A program made the position numbers and the translations under genes. A DNA stretch of 64,000 nucleotides from Hyphomonas sp. Mor2 (GTDB lineage: Bacteria > Pseudomonadota > Alphaproteobacteria > Caulobacterales > Hyphomonadaceae). Below are positions 24,423 to 32,576 of this stretch, in pieces (within the stretch, counting starts at the first letter, position 1; every line of letters begins with the position of its first letter). The stretch covers positions 2,170,001 to 2,234,000 of the forward strand of contig NZ_CP017718.1 of the NCBI RefSeq assembly GCF_001854405.1. The letters run 5' to 3'. Below the pieces are notes generated by a model. It did no database searches and was not told the DNA's origin. It saw nothing but the letters and a program-made list of their open reading frames with translations.

Positions 24423-25274
24423 ATGCTGAAGAAGACGCACGAATGTTTTACCGCCTCGATTGAAGACAAGGTCGCTCATATCGTCCTGAATCGCCCCCAG
24501 GCGATGAATGCGATGAACAAGGCGTTCTGGAATGAGTTGCCGGAAATCGTCCGGGAGATTGACGGGACCGCCGCCGCCCGCGTGATCGTCATATCTGCAG
24601 AGGGGAAGCATTTCTCTGCCGGTATGGATCTATCAGTCTTTGGCAGTGATGAGTCCGCATCAACCGGCAAGACTGACCGGTACATTCAGGCAGAAGCGTT
24701 CCGATCAAACATCAAGCAGATTCAATCCTCCTTCAACGCGCTTGAGGAGGCCCGGATCCCGGTGCTCTTTGCCTGCCATGGCGGGGTTATTGGCGGCGCC
24801 ATCGACATGATCTCTGCTGGAGATATTCGCTGGTGCACCAAGGACGCCTTTTTCTGCATCCAGGAAACCAATATCGCGATGACCGCCGACGTTGGCACGT
24901 TTCCACGCTTGCAGCGTTATGTGCCCGAAGGCTGGGTCAAGCAGATGGCCTATACCGGAGAGCGGCTCGGCGCCGACAAGGCCAAGGAAATTGGTCTCGT
25001 AAACGACGTGTTCGACAGCCGGGAAGACATGCTTGAGCATGTGATGGGCGTGGCAAAGGAAATCGCCTCCAAGGACCCGCTCACGGTGACGGGCTGCAAG
25101 GTGCTGATCAATTATGGCCGTGACCACAGTACAGCCGACACATTGGATTATATCGGCGTCTGGAATGCCGGCATGCTGCCAGGCTCGCATATGCTGGAGG
25201 CGTTCAAGGCGCGGGCCGAAAAACGGGATCCGGATTTCCCGGACCTGTCGCCGCTGCGCCGAACACCGATGTAG
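24423..25274 (+). CDS. Enoyl-CoA hydratase family, dienoyl-CoA isomerase-like
   Basis: A 283-residue crotonase-fold enzyme. The oxyanion segment HFSAGMDL and the active-site loop HGGVIGGAIDMISAGDIRWC are in place. The ETNIAMTADVGTFPRLQRYV stretch matches the E and D residues that I recall for delta3,5-delta2,4-dienoyl-CoA isomerase (ECH1 type, E196 and D204 in rat), and the preceding SAGDIRWC carries the third acidic residue. It would shift double bonds during beta-oxidation of odd-positioned unsaturated acids. GGGAG lies 7 bases upstream. A simple hydratase is the alternative. Confidence 0.8.
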   Translation: MLKKTHECFTASIEDKVAHIVLNRPQAMNAMNKAFWNELPEIVREIDGTAAARVIVISAEGKHFSAGMDLSVFGSDESASTGKTDRYIQAEAFRSNIKQIQSSFNALEEARIPVLFACHGGVIGGAIDMISAGDIRWCTKDAFFCIQETNIAMTADVGTFPRLQRYVPEGWVKQMAYTGERLGADKAKEIGLVNDVFDSREDMLEHVMGVAKEIASKDPLTVTGCKVLINYGRDHSTADTLDYIGVWNAGMLPGSHMLEAFKARAEKRDPDFPDLSPLRRTPM

Positions 25275-25283
25275 GCAGCCGCC

Positions 25284-25619
25284 TCAGCCGATCCGAAAGA
25301 CGACCGTCGCCTTGAGCAGATGGCGTCCCGCCTGCGTCGCTGTCCCGCTGGCAAATACGAGCGTGCGCGTGCGTCGATCGATGCGGCTTTCGAACGTTAC
25401 CAATTCTCCACTGGCGACCGGTTCCGACACGTCAAGAGTGACCGAGACGACGATCGATTCCCCCGCTTCCAGCTCGGTGCTGACATGGCTGTTGATGACA
25501 TGCTGCAGCAAGGCGCCAATCTGGATCGTGTCCCATTCGGCGGCGGTCGCTCTGGCGATGCGGTCGCCGTCAAATTCAAGCTCTGATAATGGGACAATAA
25601 GGTCAGTACGGTCAGTCAT
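25284..25619 (-). CDS. Hot-dog-fold thioesterase-like protein
   Basis: A 111-residue protein with the size and strand/helix pattern of a hot-dog domain (for example LLQHVINSHVSTELEAGESI, then alternating strands GELVTFESRI, RTRTLVFASG and HLLKATVVFRIG). The catalytic Asp/Glu of PaaI or 4HBT proteins is not clear. It is convergent with the crotonase gene and only 9 bases from its end, so a role in acyl-CoA metabolism is plausible. Confidence 0.5.
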   Translation of the reverse strand: MTDRTDLIVPLSELEFDGDRIARATAAEWDTIQIGALLQHVINSHVSTELEAGESIVVSVTLDVSEPVASGELVTFESRIDRRTRTLVFASGTATQAGRHLLKATVVFRIG

Positions 25620-25644
25620 GGCCTTCCCCTAAGCGCGTCGCTGC

Positions 25645-25684
25645 AAAAAGAAAAGGCTCACTGCGCGATAACGCAGCGAGCCTT
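25645..25684 (-). terminator. Terminator of the 25712-26137 gene
   Basis: On the minus strand the stem AAGGCTCGCTGCG pairs with CGCAGTGAGCCTT (one mismatch) around a short loop and runs into TTTTCTTTTT. It lies directly behind the stop at 25712. Confidence 0.9.
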
Positions 25685-25711
25685 GTTCTGGAAACCCGAT
25701 GAGGACTGGGA

Positions 25712-26137
25712 TCAGGCGGCAGCGGCCTTTTGATCCGCGCCTGTCAGCATGTCGGCTACGACGAGATCACCGATATATCCGAACGCTTCCATGCCGTATG
25801 TCACTTGCATGTATTTGCTGATCGCGGGCAGCAATTGCGAGATCTGTTTGTGCCCGAGACCGGCCTTGTGCAGGCTGACAAACATGCCTTCGCCGACATG
25901 ACGACGCCCGCCCGGCGTCTGTTCGATCAGGCGCGCAATCACGCTGGTGGCCGCGCCTTGCTCGGCGCCTGTGGTGGCCGAAAGAGTCCGTGCGCCCGGC
26001 ATTTTTCTGAAAATCGCTTCCGCAAGCGGTGATCCCTGACGCTCGGCTGTGTTGAGCACAATGCCAACCGCTTCACGGGCTTTGACCTGGGTCAGGCCAG
26101 TGTCATCAGCGCAGGTTTTGATCATATTTTTCAGCAT
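25712..26137 (-). CDS. Uncharacterised helical protein
   Basis: A 141-residue protein, all-helical in appearance, with GLTQVKAREAVGIVLNTAE near the N-terminus, a TGAEQGAATS linker and LGHKQISQLLPAISKYMQVTYG in the C-terminal half. No signal peptide or membrane segment is seen. AAGGA lies upstream of the ATG and a strong terminator follows, so it is a monocistronic gene. I do not recognise a family with confidence; DUF937/DUF2780-like proteins are a weak possibility. Confidence 0.6.
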   Translation of the reverse strand: MLKNMIKTCADDTGLTQVKAREAVGIVLNTAERQGSPLAEAIFRKMPGARTLSATTGAEQGAATSVIARLIEQTPGGRRHVGEGMFVSLHKAGLGHKQISQLLPAISKYMQVTYGMEAFGYIGDLVVADMLTGADQKAAAA

Positions 26138-26260
26138 GGGGCGGGTTCCTTGTTTCCTGTCTAGATCGACAAGCCTAGGCCAAGGCCGCTAAGCGAAAGT
26201 TACCGGAACCGCGTGATTCATTCATTTTTCGACCGCAGGGGTTAAAGGCCGTTAGGGCCG

Positions 26261-26289
26261 GGTAAACAGAACGCGCCGTTTTGTTTACC
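26261..26289 (-). terminator. Hairpin behind argS
   Basis: GGTAAACA and TGTTTACC pair over 8 bp, continue through a G-T wobble into AACG/CGTT, and close with a CGC loop, a stem of about 13 bp. It starts 8 bases after the argS stop. No strong T-run follows on the minus strand, so it may be a processing or weak terminator signal. Confidence 0.6.
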
Positions 26290-26296
26290 TTTGCCC

Positions 26297-28102
26297 CTAC
26301 ATTCGCTCCGGCGCCGTAATTCCGAGAATGCCCAGCCCGGCTTCGAGCTGATGCAGCACCGTCTTGCAAAGCGCGATCCGGGAAGTCTTAGTTGTCGTTT
26401 TAATCCCGTCTTTGAATATCGGACAGGCTGCCCAGAACGCGCTGAAAGCCTGCGACAGACCATAGACATGTTCACAGACCAGATGCGGCATCCGCTTCTG
26501 ACGCGCCAGCCTCAGCGCCAGTGCAAACCCGTCCAGAGCCAGAACGAGCTTGCGCTCTTCTGGGGCCTCGATCTGGATCTCGCCGGGCGTGACACCTTCT
26601 TCAGCGGCGCGGCGCAACAGAGCTTTCAGGCGAACAGCGGCGTAGAGCAAGTAGGGCCCGGTCTTGCCCTCAAAGCTGGTAAAGCGCTCGAGATCGAACA
26701 CATAATTTGTGGTGCGCTGATTTTGCAGGTCAGCAAAGCGCAGCGCGGCCCGCGCCACCAGTCGGCCAATCTCGTTTCTTTCATCCGCGCCAATATCACC
26801 GGACAGACCGGCCTCGCCGATCCGCTTGGTCGCTTCGTCCAGCGCCATCTGGTTGAGGTCTGCTAGCCGAAGCGTCCCGCCTTCGCGAGTCTTGAAGGGT
26901 TTGCCATCGGGACCGTTGACCGTGCCGAAGCCGAGATGTTCGAGCCGGTCCTGGGCGATGTAACCCACCTTGTCGGCGGCGCGATAAACCTGCTCGAAAT
27001 GCAGGGCCTGACGTTGATCGACCACATACAGGATTCGGTCCGGTCCGATCGTGTCGATCCGGTCCTTGATCGTTGCAAGGTCCGTGGCGTGATACCCTGT
27101 GGCCCCACGCGAATTGACCAGCATGAAGGGTGGCATCGGATTTTTCAGCCGCGGCTGGCCATCCTTGCCGACCGATTCAACATTCTCACCGTCTTTGGCC
27201 ACATCAATAATCCAGGCACCGTCATCCTGTTTGGCGAAGCCACCGGCTTTCAGCGCTTCTATCATCGGCGCGATCAGCGGATCGACATCGCTCTCGCCTT
27301 TCCAGAGATCGAAGGACACGTCGAGAAAGCCGTAATCGACCTTCAGCGCTGCGACCGAGACATCGATGAAATGCTTGAGCAGGGCACGATAGCCGGGGCG
27401 CCCGGCCTGCATTTCCGCCACTGCTTCCTGCGCGCGCGCCGCATAGGCTTCATCTTCCTTCGAGCGGGCCGACGCCATTGGATAAAGGCGTGACAGGTCC
27501 TCCATGGTCACCGGCGGCTCAGCCGGGAATGGTCCGGTACTCTCGGCGTCAAAGTAAGGCAGTTCCGGCTGCTCGTCTTTGACCGCGACAATGAGCAAGC
27601 CCATTTGCAGGCCCCAATCGCCCAGGTGCACGTCGCCGGTCACATCATCGCCAAGGAAGCGCAAGAGCCGCACCAGCGTGTCGCCGATGACGGCAGAGCG
27701 CAGGTGCCCGACATGCATCGGCTTGGCCACATTTGGCCCGCCAAAGTCGACAACCACTTTCTCAGCATCGTCCGCAGCGCCGCCGCCGGCGCGGTCATCC
27801 CTGCCGATCCAAGTGGCCTGCTGCGCCAGAGCTGCATCGCTGACGACGATATTGAGGAAGCCCGGCCCGGCCACTTCGACCCGATCGACAGCCGGGTGCT
27901 CACCGATCGCGGGCGCAATCTTTGCCGCCAGTTCGCGCGGGATCATTCCGGCCTGTTTGGCCGCGCCCATGCAGCCATTGCATTGGAAATCGGCCAGCTC
28001 CGGTCGATCGGATCGCTTGACCGCGCCCCAGCGCGCCTCAAGGCCCTGTGCTTCAAACGCAGCGCTGCACGCGCGCGCCAATTGCGTCGCGAGATCTGTC
28101 AT
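26297..28102 (-). CDS. argS: Arginyl-tRNA synthetase
   Basis: A 601-residue class I synthetase that charges tRNA-Arg. The HIGH motif is present as PMHVGHLRSAVIGD; the KMSKS region is replaced by the ArgRS-type KPFKTREGGTLRLADL. An N-terminal Add-1 domain precedes the core and a C-terminal DALR anticodon-binding domain ends with the family hallmark GITAPERM. ATG 28102 is chosen; the longer frame starts with TTG. A lipoprotein gene lies 21 bases upstream on the same strand. Confidence 0.95.
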   Translation of the reverse strand: MTDLATQLARACSAAFEAQGLEARWGAVKRSDRPELADFQCNGCMGAAKQAGMIPRELAAKIAPAIGEHPAVDRVEVAGPGFLNIVVSDAALAQQATWIGRDDRAGGGAADDAEKVVVDFGGPNVAKPMHVGHLRSAVIGDTLVRLLRFLGDDVTGDVHLGDWGLQMGLLIVAVKDEQPELPYFDAESTGPFPAEPPVTMEDLSRLYPMASARSKEDEAYAARAQEAVAEMQAGRPGYRALLKHFIDVSVAALKVDYGFLDVSFDLWKGESDVDPLIAPMIEALKAGGFAKQDDGAWIIDVAKDGENVESVGKDGQPRLKNPMPPFMLVNSRGATGYHATDLATIKDRIDTIGPDRILYVVDQRQALHFEQVYRAADKVGYIAQDRLEHLGFGTVNGPDGKPFKTREGGTLRLADLNQMALDEATKRIGEAGLSGDIGADERNEIGRLVARAALRFADLQNQRTTNYVFDLERFTSFEGKTGPYLLYAAVRLKALLRRAAEEGVTPGEIQIEAPEERKLVLALDGFALALRLARQKRMPHLVCEHVYGLSQAFSAFWAACPIFKDGIKTTTKTSRIALCKTVLHQLEAGLGILGITAPERM

Positions 28103-28123
28103 GTCTGGTTCCAACCCTCGCGA

Positions 28124-28684
28124 CTACTGCCCGGCTCCAAGACGGAAGCGTCGCCCCTCATTATTGTAAGTCAGCTGAGCTTCTGTGAGATCAAAGCCGA
28201 TCAGCACTTCAAAGTTCGCGGCAGAGACGGACTCATCATTGCGCGGAATAATGATTCGCTGCAGGACCTCTGTTTCGCCGGTCACCGGTCCGTCGGAAAA
28301 ATCGGCCCGGACCGTGAAGAATTCCTTGTTCAGAACCTTGCCACTGCGCCGCGTGACCGCAACCCAATAGCCGTAATCCTTGCGGTTGGACGTTGCCGCC
28401 GGACCTTTTCCGAAGGCGAAATCAATCTCAATCTCGGCCCGCACCGGATCGGTTCCGGCATAGCGGCAGTAGAGACGTACATCGACGATCTCACCGGTAT
28501 ATTCGACATTCGGAAACAGTTCTTCCTCGCCCTCAAACTGGACGATACGCGCCGTTTGGTACATCGCCCCGGCGGGGGGACATGTGCCAGCGTTTTGCCG
28601 CGTGTCGAATGCGTCACCAATGCTCGATCCAGACTGGCAGGCCGCAAGCCCAAGCAGAGCTGTGGAGAGGGCGATTATTCGCAT
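28124..28684 (-). CDS. Lipoprotein of unknown function
   Basis: A 186-residue protein with lipobox LAAC (Cys16). The mature part is strand-rich (VEYTGEIVDVRLYCRY, EIDFAFGKG, EVLIGFDL) and carries two further Cys. ATG 28684 is chosen over the ORF start because the signal peptide begins there. The stop is 21 bases before argS, so the two may be co-transcribed. It is divergent from ispH, about 125 bases away. No family recognised. Confidence 0.65.
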   Translation of the reverse strand: MRIIALSTALLGLAACQSGSSIGDAFDTRQNAGTCPPAGAMYQTARIVQFEGEEELFPNVEYTGEIVDVRLYCRYAGTDPVRAEIEIDFAFGKGPAATSNRKDYGYWVAVTRRSGKVLNKEFFTVRADFSDGPVTGETEVLQRIIIPRNDESVSAANFEVLIGFDLTEAQLTYNNEGRRFRLGAGQ

Positions 28685-28809
28685 GTGTGATGCCTTGTCA
28701 CTCTTGGCCTCGGCGCCGAGGCTATCCATTTATCGCTGAGAGTGTTACCGGGCGAAGAGCGGGCACGCAACGCCCTATCTGCGTCGTAATTGTGAGGACA
28801 CTGTAAGGT

Positions 28810-29751
28810 ATGCAGCCGCTGACAATCCTTCTTGCCGCACCGCGCGGATTCTGTGCCGGGGTCGACCGTGCGATTCAGATCGTCGAAGAGGCGCTGACCA
28901 AATGGGGTGCGCCCGTCTATGTGCGTCATGAGATCGTTCATAATCAGCATGTGGTCTCGCGCCTGGAGAGCCTGGGCGCGGTCTTTGTCGAGGAGCTGGA
29001 TGAATGCCCGCAGGATCGTCCGGTTGTGTTCTCGGCCCATGGCGTCCCGAAAGCCGTCCCGGCGGCTGCGCAGGCGCGGGAAATGGTCTTTGTCGACGCC
29101 ACCTGCCCCCTCGTCTCCAAAGTCCATGTCGAAGCTGAGCGGCACCACAAGGCGGGACGCGAAATTGTCCTGATCGGACATGCGGGCCACCCGGAAGTCA
29201 TCGGCACGATGGGGCAGCTCCCAGATGGCGCGATGACCTTGATCGAAACCGTTGAAGACGTTGACAGTTTTGCTCCGCGCGATCCCGAAAACCTGGCTTT
29301 CGTCACGCAAACCACGCTCAGCGTGGATGACACCGCCGAAATCGTCGCCGCCTTGCAAGCACGGTTCCCGGGCATCAGCGCCCCGCACAAGGAAGACATT
29401 TGCTACGCGACAACCAATCGTCAGGACGCGGTCAAGGTGATGGCCGAACGCGCCGACCTGTTTCTGGTGATCGGGGCGGAGACTTCTTCAAACTCGAAGC
29501 GGCTGGTGGAAGTTGCCCTGCGCGCCGGTTCTCAGGATGCGCGTCTGGTGGCGAGCGCGGAAAATGTCGACTGGTCCTGGTTTGACGGCGTCAAGACGCT
29601 TGGCCTCACCGCCGGCGCCAGCGCTCCGGAGGACCTGGTGCAGGGTCTCATTGCCGCCTGCCGGGCGCGGTTCGAGATCAGCGTCGAAGAAGTCACGACA
29701 GCAACAGAGAGCGTCGTGTTCAAGCTCCCCCGCGTACTTGAACGCACTTAA
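28810..29751 (+). CDS. ispH: 4-hydroxy-3-methylbut-2-enyl diphosphate reductase
   Basis: A 313-residue iron-sulfur enzyme making IPP and DMAPP, the last step of the MEP pathway. The three cluster cysteines are visible: C15 in [10 protein letters not shown]99 in ATCPLVSK and C198 in [10 protein letters not shown]; the conserved histidines lie in HEIVHN and IGHAGHPEV. The C-terminal SAPEDLVQ segment completes the active site. The start is after a weak ribosome site (AAGG). It shares its stop tetranucleotide TTAA with the convergent peptidoglycan-binding-domain gene. Confidence 0.95.
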   Translation: MQPLTILLAAPRGFCAGVDRAIQIVEEALTKWGAPVYVRHEIVHNQHVVSRLESLGAVFVEELDECPQDRPVVFSAHGVPKAVPAAAQAREMVFVDATCPLVSKVHVEAERHHKAGREIVLIGHAGHPEVIGTMGQLPDGAMTLIETVEDVDSFAPRDPENLAFVTQTTLSVDDTAEIVAALQARFPGISAPHKEDICYATTNRQDAVKVMAERADLFLVIGAETSSNSKRLVEVALRAGSQDARLVASAENVDWSWFDGVKTLGLTAGASAPEDLVQGLIAACRARFEISVEEVTTATESVVFKLPRVLERT

Positions 29752-30455
29752 GAGGGCGACACGCCGAGGCGCTCGACGGTTGAAACGGTGAGCAATCCGA
29801 TCGGAAGCCCTTGCTGAGCCTGATAAGCTTTCATCGCGGCGAAGGTTTGCGGACCGAATTTGCCGTCAATCGCGATTGGATGCCCCGCCTCTGACAGAGC
29901 GGCCTGGATTTCTGCGATCTTTTGCGGGCTCGCATTGGTCTCGCAGAGGATCGGCACCCAGGATTCTGTACCGCCTCGCGCGACTTCGCGTTCGATTGTC
30001 TTATAAGTCGCCGGAATCTCGATGCGTTCCTGGCGCGCCGGAGCGACGAGCTTCTGCACCTCGATTGTTTCGTATCGCGGTTCGATCACTTCTTCGATGA
30101 CGCGTGCCGGTTCCAACAGGACCTGTTTCATCACGGTCTTTGTCAGGCCGGGTTCGATCTCGATCTCCTCGGGGACCGTCTTGTAGATCGCGGGCACGGC
30201 CTTGTAGACGGTCGTCCCTTCGCGCACGAGGTGTTTTTCTTCAACGGTTTCGTACTCGGCCGGGATCTCGCGAATTTCAAATGAGGCCTTGGTGTCGATC
30301 ACTCTCTCAGTCACTGTTTCCACACTGTCGGGCGTCACGACGCGGGCAAAACACTCGCCAATAGCTGCATCCAGCGGCAAGCCGTCCGGTGCCTGCCCCC
30401 AGGCTGCGCCAGCCATGCCCATGGCCAAAACCGAGCTCAGAATGATCCGTTTCAT
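29748..30455 (-). CDS. Secreted protein with VPATYKTV-type repeats and a peptidoglycan-binding domain
   Basis: A 235-residue protein with a signal peptide ([16 protein letters not shown] to AWGQ). Residues about 35-165 contain tandem degenerate repeats around PAxYxTVEE ([46 protein letters not shown]). Residues about 175-230 form a PG_binding_1 domain with [13 protein letters not shown] and [22 protein letters not shown] lies before ATG 30455. It should anchor in the cell wall at the periplasm. It is convergent with ispH and shares the TTAA stop. Confidence 0.75.
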   Translation of the reverse strand: MKRIILSSVLAMGMAGAAWGQAPDGLPLDAAIGECFARVVTPDSVETVTERVIDTKASFEIREIPAEYETVEEKHLVREGTTVYKAVPAIYKTVPEEIEIEPGLTKTVMKQVLLEPARVIEEVIEPRYETIEVQKLVAPARQERIEIPATYKTIEREVARGGTESWVPILCETNASPQKIAEIQAALSEAGHPIAIDGKFGPQTFAAMKAYQAQQGLPIGLLTVSTVERLGVSPS

Positions 30456-30627
30456 GCGGGACTCCTCTACGGCCAGTCTATCCGGGCGGTTTTGATGCAA
30501 GGTAAACCGGATTGATCCAGTTTCCGCGATCTCGGCAGGCATGCGACAGCGCTGCAATTGCGGTTCACGGCAGAGCGGACTATAGCCCGGCGCATCACAC
30601 CCGCACGCAATCGCTGGAAGCCCTGCC

Positions 30628-31929
30628 ATGATCCCTCGCTATGCCCGCCCCGCCATGACCGCCATCTGGGACCCGGAAAGCAAGTATGGCATCTGGTTGG
30701 AGATCGAGACCCTCGCTGCCGAGGCGATGGAAGAGCTCGGCCAGATCCCCGCAGGCACCAGCGCCGTGGTCCGCGAGAAAGCCGCGTTCGAAGTCGCCCG
30801 CATCGACGAGATCGAGGCCGAGGTAAAGCATGACGTCATCGCCTTCCTGACCAATGTCGCCGAACATGTCGGCGAGCCTGCCCGCTTCCTGCACAAGGGC
30901 ATGACCAGCTCGGACGTGCTCGATACCTGCCTGAACGTGCAGCTGGTGCGGGCGACAGATCTTCTGATGGAAGGACTCGACCGGGTTCTCGCGGCATTGG
31001 AAAAGCGCGCCTTTGAGCACAAGCTGACCCCAACCATTGGCCGCAGCCATGGCATTCATGCCGAGCCGACCACTTTCGGCATCAAGCTCGCCACCTTCCA
31101 TGCCGAATTCCAGCGCGCCAAACGCCGCCTGGAAACGGCGCGCGAAGAAGTGGCGACCTGCGCCATTTCAGGCGCGGTCGGCACGTTCGCCAATATTGAC
31201 CCGCGCATCGAGGAATATGTCGCCGAGAAGCTCGGCCTGACCCCGGAACCGGTGTCGACCCAGGTCATCCCGCGTGACCGTCATGCGGCCTATTTCGCCG
31301 CCCTCGGCGTCATTGCCTCTTCGATCGAACGCCTGGCCACCGAGATTCGCCACCTACAGCGCACTGAACTTTACGAAGCCGAGGAGTTCTTCTCCAAGGG
31401 TCAGAAAGGCTCGTCCGCAATGCCGCACAAGCGCAATCCGGTGCTGACGGAAAACCTGACCGGCCTTGCCCGTCTCGTTCGCATGGCGGTGGTTCCGGCG
31501 ATGGAAAACGTGGCGCTTTGGCATGAGCGGGATATCTCTCACTCGTCCGTCGAGCGCGGTATTGGGCCGGACACGACCATTCACCTGGACTTTGCCCTGC
31601 ACCGCCTGGCTGGCGTGATCGAGAACCTGCTCGTCTATCCGGACAACATGCAGGCCGTGATGGACAAGATGGGCGGCTTGCACAATTCGCAGCGCGTTCT
31701 GCTGGCCCTCGTCGAAGCCGGCAATAGCCGCGAAGACAGCTATCGCATGGTTCAGCGCAATGCGATGAAAACCTGGGCCGGCGAAGGCGCGTTCCTGGAT
31801 CATTTGAAAGCCGACGCAGACGTCACCGCCAAGCTGAGCGACGAGAAGCTGGAAAGCCTGTTCGATGATGGCTACCACTTCCAGCGGGTCGACTACATCT
31901 TCACCCGGGTGTTCGGGCGCAGTTCATAA
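30628..31929 (+). CDS. purB: Adenylosuccinate lyase
   Basis: A 433-residue fumarase/aspartase-superfamily enzyme that cleaves SAICAR and adenylosuccinate in purine synthesis. It shows TSSDVLDTCL near 91-100, the catalytic histidine region IGRSHGIHAEPTTFG, and the signature loop GSSAMPHKRNP with its flexible catalytic Ser. GGAAG lies 7 bases before the ATG. It runs parallel with, and is close to, the thioredoxin-like gene downstream. Confidence 0.95.
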   Translation: MIPRYARPAMTAIWDPESKYGIWLEIETLAAEAMEELGQIPAGTSAVVREKAAFEVARIDEIEAEVKHDVIAFLTNVAEHVGEPARFLHKGMTSSDVLDTCLNVQLVRATDLLMEGLDRVLAALEKRAFEHKLTPTIGRSHGIHAEPTTFGIKLATFHAEFQRAKRRLETAREEVATCAISGAVGTFANIDPRIEEYVAEKLGLTPEPVSTQVIPRDRHAAYFAALGVIASSIERLATEIRHLQRTELYEAEEFFSKGQKGSSAMPHKRNPVLTENLTGLARLVRMAVVPAMENVALWHERDISHSSVERGIGPDTTIHLDFALHRLAGVIENLLVYPDNMQAVMDKMGGLHNSQRVLLALVEAGNSREDSYRMVQRNAMKTWAGEGAFLDHLKADADVTAKLSDEKLESLFDDGYHFQRVDYIFTRVFGRSS

Positions 31930-31992
31930 CGCCTCTGTGATGCCAGACGACGGTGCTTCCATGTTATTGAGCGCGTTCAACTGGAGATCGAC

Positions 31993-32472
31993 ATGATGCG
32001 CAGCCTGATCGCTGGTCTTTGCCTGACTCTGACCGCCGCCCTGACAGCGAGCGCCGAGCCATCGGTGAAGATCATCAATTTCACCGCCGACTGGTGCCCG
32101 AACTGCCAGGTCCTCAACCCGCGCATTGAAGAAGCCATGGAAGCTTTCGACGAGGGCTCGGTGGAGCGCGTCGATCTCGACGTCACGCGGATCCGGCCAA
32201 GCTCGTCGGTGGCGGTCCGCGGCGAAGTCCAGGCTGAACTGCTGCAACTGGCAGATCAGCATCAGGTCGCTTATCTCTGGGACTGGTACGGCGGCATCAC
32301 CGGGATCGCGGTCGCCGTCTCGGCCGATAATGGTGAACCACTGACCTGCTTCATGCGCCCAATGACGGCGAAGGCCATTCAGGGCCAGTTACGTCTGGCA
32401 AAAATGCTCGCCGAAGAGGGGACGCCCGGCCAGCGCGTGTCCGACGGACTGAACTGCCCTGTGCTGAAATAA
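31993..32472 (+). CDS. Secreted thioredoxin-fold protein
   Basis: A 159-residue protein with a signal peptide (about 1-21, ending TASAE). The redox motif is WCPNC, close to residues 34-38 after TAD. The C-terminal half has PTR-like loops (FMRPMT) and two extra Cys (one in TCFMR, one in LNCPVL). It probably handles disulfides or metal delivery in the periplasm. GGAG lies 6 bases before the ATG. There is a modest gap to purB, and no partner oxidoreductase is adjacent. Confidence 0.75.
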   Translation: MMRSLIAGLCLTLTAALTASAEPSVKIINFTADWCPNCQVLNPRIEEAMEAFDEGSVERVDLDVTRIRPSSSVAVRGEVQAELLQLADQHQVAYLWDWYGGITGIAVAVSADNGEPLTCFMRPMTAKAIQGQLRLAKMLAEEGTPGQRVSDGLNCPVLK

Positions 32473-32576
32473 ACACAGTCTCCGGCGCTAAGTTTTGGTT
32501 AAGCTCTTCGCCTTCACCCTGCCTCAATTTCTCGTCAGTAAACCAGCCTGAAGGTTTACGCGAAAGGTGAGCGGGC

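Noticed and set aside
27605..28690. 361-codon frame on the plus strand opposite argS and the lipoprotein gene
   Set aside because: It overlaps two real genes, has no domain signature and is a composition artefact.
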